Positions 6,334-10,415 of a stretch of 10,415 nucleotides of DNA are shown in pieces; position 1 is the stretch's first letter, and every line of letters starts with the position of its first letter. Position numbers and translations under genes: made by a program. The DNA comes from Prevotella sp. CAG:617 (GTDB taxonomy: Bacteria; Bacteroidota; Bacteroidia; Bacteroidales; Bacteroidaceae), in the NCBI GenBank assembly GCA_000438115.1, contig FR903590.1, positions 31,186 through 41,600 on the forward strand, in the 5' to 3' direction. The notes under the pieces were generated by a model. It was given only the letters and a program-made list of their open reading frames with translations, was not told the DNA's origin and made no database searches.

Positions 6334-6417
6334 CCTCTGCCTTTATTTTCTGTCAAATTAATGCTAAAATACTGTAATGTGGCTGTTGGTAAATGCCGGT
6401 TGTACGGAATGGATATG

Positions 6418-6430
6418 CCGGATTTTCCGG
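6418..6430. repeat. Palindrome CCGGA-TTT-TCCGG
   Basis: A perfect 5-bp inverted repeat with a 3-nt spacer lies in the middle of the divergent region. Its left arm overlaps the second of two TGCCGG direct copies (6394-6399 and 6416-6421) whose starts are 22 bp apart, about two helical turns. This could be part of a regulator site; it may also be chance. Confidence 0.3.
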
Positions 6431-6560
6431 AGTCAGGGCGTATCTTTCAGTTACCATAAGTTTTTCTATTGGGGTAGGGCAGAGGATTTGAGTAAAAGCA
6501 AATGATAATCAGGTTTAATTTTTTACATTTCTGTGATGGATAAGCGGCGTAGATTATTCT

Positions 6561-6575
6561 AAAGTTCGTAACTTT
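6561..6575. repeat. Palindrome AAAGTT-CGT-AACTTT over the GH31 promoter
   Basis: AAAGTT (6561-6566) and AACTTT (6570-6575) form a perfect 6-bp inverted repeat with a 3-nt spacer. The right arm overlaps the -7 octamer at 6569-6576, so a protein bound here would cover the promoter. It is a candidate operator for the GH31 gene. Confidence 0.4.
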
Positions 6576-6576
6576 G
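6569..6576 (+). promoter_or_regulatory. Putative Bacteroidales -7 element for the GH31 gene
   Basis: TAACTTTG matches TAnnTTTG exactly and lies 41 nt before the ATG, followed by an A-rich leader. No TTTG is present at the -33 position, which may mean the promoter needs an activator. The element overlaps a perfect inverted repeat. Confidence 0.55.
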
Positions 6577-6617
6577 GGCTTTGAAAAACGAATTAAGATT
6601 CAATCAAATAAATCGAT

Positions 6618-9600
6618 ATGAAGAAAACGAAACTATCCAAGCCTGCAGCCATTGCTATTGCATTGCCGTTGGCTTTTGGTATGGGGACGGTAGCGGTGGC
6701 ACATCCGCTGCTGGCTCCTGTGGTTGCAGCAAGTTCGGTTTCACAGAATGATGCTGTGGTCAGTGTATCCGTAACGGGCCCAACGACCGTGTTGATCAAA
6801 TTGGCTGACAATAAGGAAGCTACACTTGATTTTTACGGAGATAACATCTTCCGCTTTTTCCGTGATGATGCGGGAGGAAAGATGCGTGATCCCAAGTCTA
6901 ATCCGCCGGCACAGATTTTGGTGGATAACCCCCGTAAGGATGTAACGGCGCTTAATGTTGTTAAGCGTGAAGGTAATGGCACGTTTGACATTGAAACAAA
7001 GAAAGTTCGCATCTGCATCAATCAGAAAACAGGATTGATGAAGATTGTCAATACCGTTACGGGGCAGACAGTATTGGAAGAAACAGCTCCGGCCGTAATT
7101 GAGAAAAATCATTCCAGCCTTTCGCTGAAAGCAGGTGCCGATGAATATTTCTATGGCGGTGGCATGCAGAATGGCCGCTTCTCGCACAAAGGAAAAGCTA
7201 TTCAGATTGTCAACAGCAATAACTGGACTGACGGAGGCGTAGTCTCGCCGGCTCCTTTCTATTGGAGTACCGCAGGTTATGGTATTATGTGGTATACCTT
7301 TAAGCCTGGTCGTTATGATTTTGCTTCGGAGAAGAATGATCTGGTTACGGTTATGCATGAAGAGGATTATATTGACCTCTTTATCATGGTTGATCAGACG
7401 CCGGTGCAGCTGCTTAATGATTATTATCAGTTGACGGGAAATCCCGTGCTGCTTCCTAAATTCGGTTTTTATGAAGGTCATCTCAATGCCTATAACCGTG
7501 ACTATTGGAAGGAAGCTTCCAAGCCCGGCGAAGGTACGCCGTTTGAAGATGGCAAGAACTACGTGGAGAGTCAGAAAGACAACGGAGGTATCAAGGAGTC
7601 GCTGAATGGTGAGAAAAACAATTATCAGTTCTCTGCCCGTGCGGTAGTTGATCGTTATGCTGCTCATGATTATCCTTTGGGATGGGTTTTGCCTAACGAC
7701 GGATACGGTGCCGGTTATGGCCAAACCAATACGCTTGATGGCAACATTCAGAATCTGAAAGAATTTGGCGATTATGCTCGTAGTAAAGGTGTGGAAATCG
7801 GACTGTGGACGCAGAGTGATTTGCATCCTAAAGAAGGGGTTGAACCTTTGTTGCAGCGTGACATTGTGAAAGAAGTCGGAACTGCCGGCGTACGTGTGCT
7901 GAAAACAGACGTTGCGTGGGTAGGTGCCGGATATTCTTTCGGACTGAACGGTGTGGCCGACGTAGCTAAGATTATGCCGCAATATGGTAATTCGGCCCGT
8001 CCGTTTATCATTACGCTTGACGGTTGGGCCGGAACCCAGCGTTATGCCGGCCTGTGGTCGGGCGACCAGACCGGTGGCAACTGGGAATACATCCGTTTCC
8101 ATATCCCGACGTATATCGGCTCGGGCTTGTCCGGCCAGCCTAACGTCTCTTCTGACATGGACGGAATTTTCGGCGGCAAGAATGTAGCTGTCAATATCCG
8201 CGACTTCCAGTGGAAAACCTTTACGCCGATGGAGTTGAACATGGACGGTTGGGGAGCCAATGCCAAGTATCCTCATATTCTCGGAGAACCGGCAGCCAGC
8301 ATTAACCGCATGTATTTGAAGATGAAGTCGGAGTTGCTTCCGTATACTTATTCAATTGCCCATGAGGCTGTAACGGGCAAACCGATTGTGAGCGCCATGT
8401 TCATGTACTATCCCAATGCTTATACTTTGGGCAAGGCTACGCAGTATCAGTTCATGTATGGTCCTAACTTCCTGGTAGCTCCTATTTATCAGGACACCAA
8501 GATGAACAAGGACACTTATGCCGATGTGCGTAACGGAATCTATCTGCCTGAAGGAATGTGGATTGATTATTTCAACGGGAATTGTTATGAAGGCGGCCGA
8601 ATCATTAATAATTATGATGCTCCGGCCTGGAAACTTCCTGTTTTTGTGAAGTCTGGCGCTATCATCCCGATGACTTATGCCAACAACAATCCGAACCAGA
8701 TTAAGAAGGATGCCCGTGTATATGAGATTTATCCTACGGCATCTTCAGCCTTTACCGAATATGACGACGACGGCTGGTCAACTGCTTATCTGAAGGGTGA
8801 ACATGCGACTACCGAAATCAGCACGGAGTTGGACAAGAATGAACTGACGGTAAATATTGCGCCTACGCAGGGCAAGTTTAACGGCCAGGTCATCAATAAG
8901 GCTACCGAGTTACGCATCAACGTTACGGCCCAGCCCAAGAAAGTCTCTGCCAAGGTGGGCAAGAAGAAAGTAAAGTTGCGCGAGGCAAAAACGCTGGACG
9001 AGTTCAACAACGGAAGCAATGTTTATTATTATGACGCTGCGCCCAATCTGAGCCGCTTTGCCGCCAAGGGCAGTGAGTTCGAAAAGGTTGAATTGAAGAA
9101 GAATCCTCAGTTGCTGGTTAAGCTGGCAGCTACTGACGTAACAGCCAATGCTACAGAAGTAACCGTGAAGGGCATAGTGTTTGACACCACTGACAAGCAG
9201 CTTACTCATACCGGTGAGCTGACGGCTCCTAAGGCTGTATTGACCGACGAGAATATCAAGCCCTATACCTTGACTCCGACGTGGGAACCCGTGGCTAACG
9301 CCGATTACTACGAAATTGAGTTCAACGGTATGATTTATTCAACCATTACCGATACGCAGTTGCTCTTTGAGGATTTGAAGGCCGAGACTTCCTATTCATT
9401 CAAAGTGCGTGCTGTAAACAAGGACGGCAAGTCGGCATGGACCAGCCTGCAGGCTACCACCAAGTCGAATCCTCTGGAATTTGCCATCAAGGGCATCAAG
9501 GCCACTACCACCTGCGAGAATCAGGGAGGCCAGGGCGTTGACAAACTGTTCAACTTTGACGAGACCGACGCATGGCACTCTAAGTGGGGTAAGGGTGAGG

Positions 9601-10415
9601 CTATTCCGTTTGACATGGATATTGACCTGCGCAGCATCAACAACATTGACAAGCTGCAGTACATTCCGCGCGAGGATGCCGGAAACGGAACGCTCCTCAA
9701 GGGTACCATTTCTTACAGTCTCGACAAGGAAAAATGGTCAACTCCGATACCGTTTGAATGGGCTAAGAATGGCGAGATGAAGGAAGTGAAGTTTACGGAG
9801 AAACCTCAGGTTCAGTATCTGAAGATTCATGTGGACGAGGCTGTCAACAACTTTGCTTCCGGTAGTGAGATGTACATCTTCAAGGTGCCTGGAACCGAAA
9901 CTATCCTGCCGGGTGACATCAATCACGACCAGAAGATTGACATGGACGACTTCACTTCATACATGAACTATACCGGCTTGCGTAAGGGCGATTCTGATTT
10001 CGACGGTTACGTGAGTGGCGGTGACATCAACCACAACGGTCTGATTGATGCTTACGACATTTCTGTGGTAGGTACGCAGGTTCGTGGCGGCGTTGACCTT
10101 TACGGCATGCAGAAGTTGAGCGGTAGTCTGGTTCTGACCCCGAACAAGACCTCGTATGCGGCCGGCGATGAAGTGCTTATCACCGTGAAGGGTAAGGATC
10201 TCCAGGCTGTCAATGCCTTGAGCTTCGGTTTGCCGTATGATACCCGTGTTCTTGAATATACTGGCATTGACGTGAAGAACATGAAGGATATGGAGAACCT
10301 GACCAACGACCGTCTGCACACCAACGGACAGAAAGCTTTGTATCCTACCTTCGTCAACACCGGCGATAAGGATGTGCTTGAAGGTTCAGACGTGCTGTTC
10401 GTCTTGAAGTTCAAG
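6618..10415 (+). CDS. Secreted multi-domain GH31 glycosidase, possibly alpha-N-acetylgalactosaminidase (3' end outside window)
   Basis: The frame stays open from the ATG at 6618 to the window edge (1266 codons, no stop), so the C-terminus is missing. A signal peptide is visible (hydrophobic residues 10-28, likely cleavage after AVA at 28); there is no lipobox cysteine. The GH31 N-terminal beta-domain spans about 50-280 and contains YFYGGGMQNGRF (177-188). The (beta/alpha)8 barrel spans about 281-600, with probable nucleophile D431 in KTDVAWVG and acid/base D483 in LWSGDQTGGNW. Beta-sandwich domains follow to about 775. Next come a fibronectin III-like domain (about 881-950), a discoidin/CBM32-like domain (about 953-1090), dockerin-like calcium loops (about 1097-1156) and a cohesin-like module from about 1166. 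Classical GH31 alpha-glucosidases have a WxDMNE-type nucleophile site; KTDVAWVG is closer, from memory, to GH31 alpha-GalNAcases of gut bacteria. GH31 retaining chemistry is firm; the substrate is inference, supported by the divergent NahK-like kinase. Alpha-galactosidase or alpha-glucosidase activity remains possible. Confidence 0.9.
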   Translation, partial: MKKTKLSKPAAIAIALPLAFGMGTVAVAHPLLAPVVAASSVSQNDAVVSVSVTGPTTVLIKLADNKEATLDFYGDNIFRFFRDDAGGKMRDPKSNPPAQILVDNPRKDVTALNVVKREGNGTFDIETKKVRICINQKTGLMKIVNTVTGQTVLEETAPAVIEKNHSSLSLKAGADEYFYGGGMQNGRFSHKGKAIQIVNSNNWTDGGVVSPAPFYWSTAGYGIMWYTFKPGRYDFASEKNDLVTVMHEEDYIDLFIMVDQTPVQLLNDYYQLTGNPVLLPKFGFYEGHLNAYNRDYWKEASKPGEGTPFEDGKNYVESQKDNGGIKESLNGEKNNYQFSARAVVDRYAAHDYPLGWVLPNDGYGAGYGQTNTLDGNIQNLKEFGDYARSKGVEIGLWTQSDLHPKEGVEPLLQRDIVKEVGTAGVRVLKTDVAWVGAGYSFGLNGVADVAKIMPQYGNSARPFIITLDGWAGTQRYAGLWSGDQTGGNWEYIRFHIPTYIGSGLSGQPNVSSDMDGIFGGKNVAVNIRDFQWKTFTPMELNMDGWGANAKYPHILGEPAASINRMYLKMKSELLPYTYSIAHEAVTGKPIVSAMFMYYPNAYTLGKATQYQFMYGPNFLVAPIYQDTKMNKDTYADVRNGIYLPEGMWIDYFNGNCYEGGRIINNYDAPAWKLPVFVKSGAIIPMTYANNNPNQIKKDARVYEIYPTASSAFTEYDDDGWSTAYLKGEHATTEISTELDKNELTVNIAPTQGKFNGQVINKATELRINVTAQPKKVSAKVGKKKVKLREAKTLDEFNNGSNVYYYDAAPNLSRFAAKGSEFEKVELKKNPQLLVKLAATDVTANATEVTVKGIVFDTTDKQLTHTGELTAPKAVLTDENIKPYTLTPTWEPVANADYYEIEFNGMIYSTITDTQLLFEDLKAETSYSFKVRAVNKDGKSAWTSLQATTKSNPLEFAIKGIKATTTCENQGGQGVDKLFNFDETDAWHSKWGKGEAIPFDMDIDLRSINNIDKLQYIPREDAGNGTLLKGTISYSLDKEKWSTPIPFEWAKNGEMKEVKFTEKPQVQYLKIHVDEAVNNFASGSEMYIFKVPGTETILPGDINHDQKIDMDDFTSYMNYTGLRKGDSDFDGYVSGGDINHNGLIDAYDISVVGTQVRGGVDLYGMQKLSGSLVLTPNKTSYAAGDEVLITVKGKDLQAVNALSFGLPYDTRVLEYTGIDVKNMKDMENLTNDRLHTNGQKALYPTFVNTGDKDVLEGSDVLFVLKFK

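Larger units (their letters stand above)
6230..6617. other. Divergent regulatory region between the kinase and GH31 genes
   Basis: This 388-bp gap has no supported gene. It contains a promoter on the minus strand (6302-6333), a -7 element on the plus strand (6569-6576), and inverted repeats at 6279-6300, 6418-6430 and 6561-6575. About 235 bp separate the two promoter elements, more than basic expression needs, so this is the likeliest place in the window for regulator binding. No riboswitch that I recognise is present. Confidence 0.6.

Noticed and set aside
6741..8276. A 511-codon open frame on the minus strand, opposite the GH31 gene
   Set aside because: It lies antisense to a gene with clear GH31 motifs over its whole length. 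Its translation shows no family pattern and is rich in Ile, Arg and Thr, as expected from reading the complement of well-used codons.

Overview
The window looks like a chromosomal segment from a gut-type member of the Bacteroidales (Bacteroides, Phocaeicola or a relative). The evidence is the protein families present, the near absence of Shine-Dalgarno sequences, A-rich leaders before start codons, and several close matches to the Bacteroidales -7 promoter element TAnnTTTG. It holds five complete genes and one large gene that runs off the right edge. I see no tRNA, rRNA, CRISPR array, insertion sequence or phage gene.

Left part (75-3217): a minus-strand cyclophilin-type peptidylprolyl isomerase is divergent from a plus-strand sugar-1-phosphate nucleotidyltransferase of the MurU/NTP_transferase type. 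A phosphoglucosamine mutase (glmM) follows on the plus strand with its own promoter-like element. The last two are cytosolic enzymes of amino-sugar activation that feed UDP-amino-sugar and cell-wall precursor pools.

Middle part (3218-5143): a secreted serine-type S1 sulfatase starts only 9 nt after a terminator-like hairpin. The 311-bp gap after it holds several hairpins. At least one has a T-tract suited to ending plus-strand transcripts, and two have T-tracts suited to minus-strand transcripts, as expected between convergent genes.

Right part (5144-10415): a minus-strand NahK-like sugar 1-kinase is divergent from a very large secreted GH31 glycosidase. They share a 388-bp intergenic region with a promoter-like element on each strand and several inverted repeats. 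The GH31 protein is modular: signal peptide, GH31 catalytic core, fibronectin III-like domain, discoidin/CBM32-like domain, dockerin-like calcium loops and a C-terminal cohesin-like module cut by the window edge. Its nucleophile region (KTDVAWVG) differs from that of classical alpha-glucosidases and recalls GH31 alpha-N-acetylgalactosaminidases.

Working model (inference): outside the cytoplasm the sulfatase removes sulfate from host-type glycans and the GH31 enzyme releases an alpha-linked (amino)sugar. In the cytoplasm the NahK-like kinase makes the sugar 1-phosphate, which could be used for energy or activated to a nucleotide sugar. The nearby nucleotidyltransferase and mutase fit an amino-sugar theme, but their main role may simply be housekeeping. 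The most interesting points are the dockerin plus cohesin-like pair in one polypeptide, the possible GalNAc release/phosphorylation pair, and the palindromes at both promoters of the kinase/GH31 divergent region.
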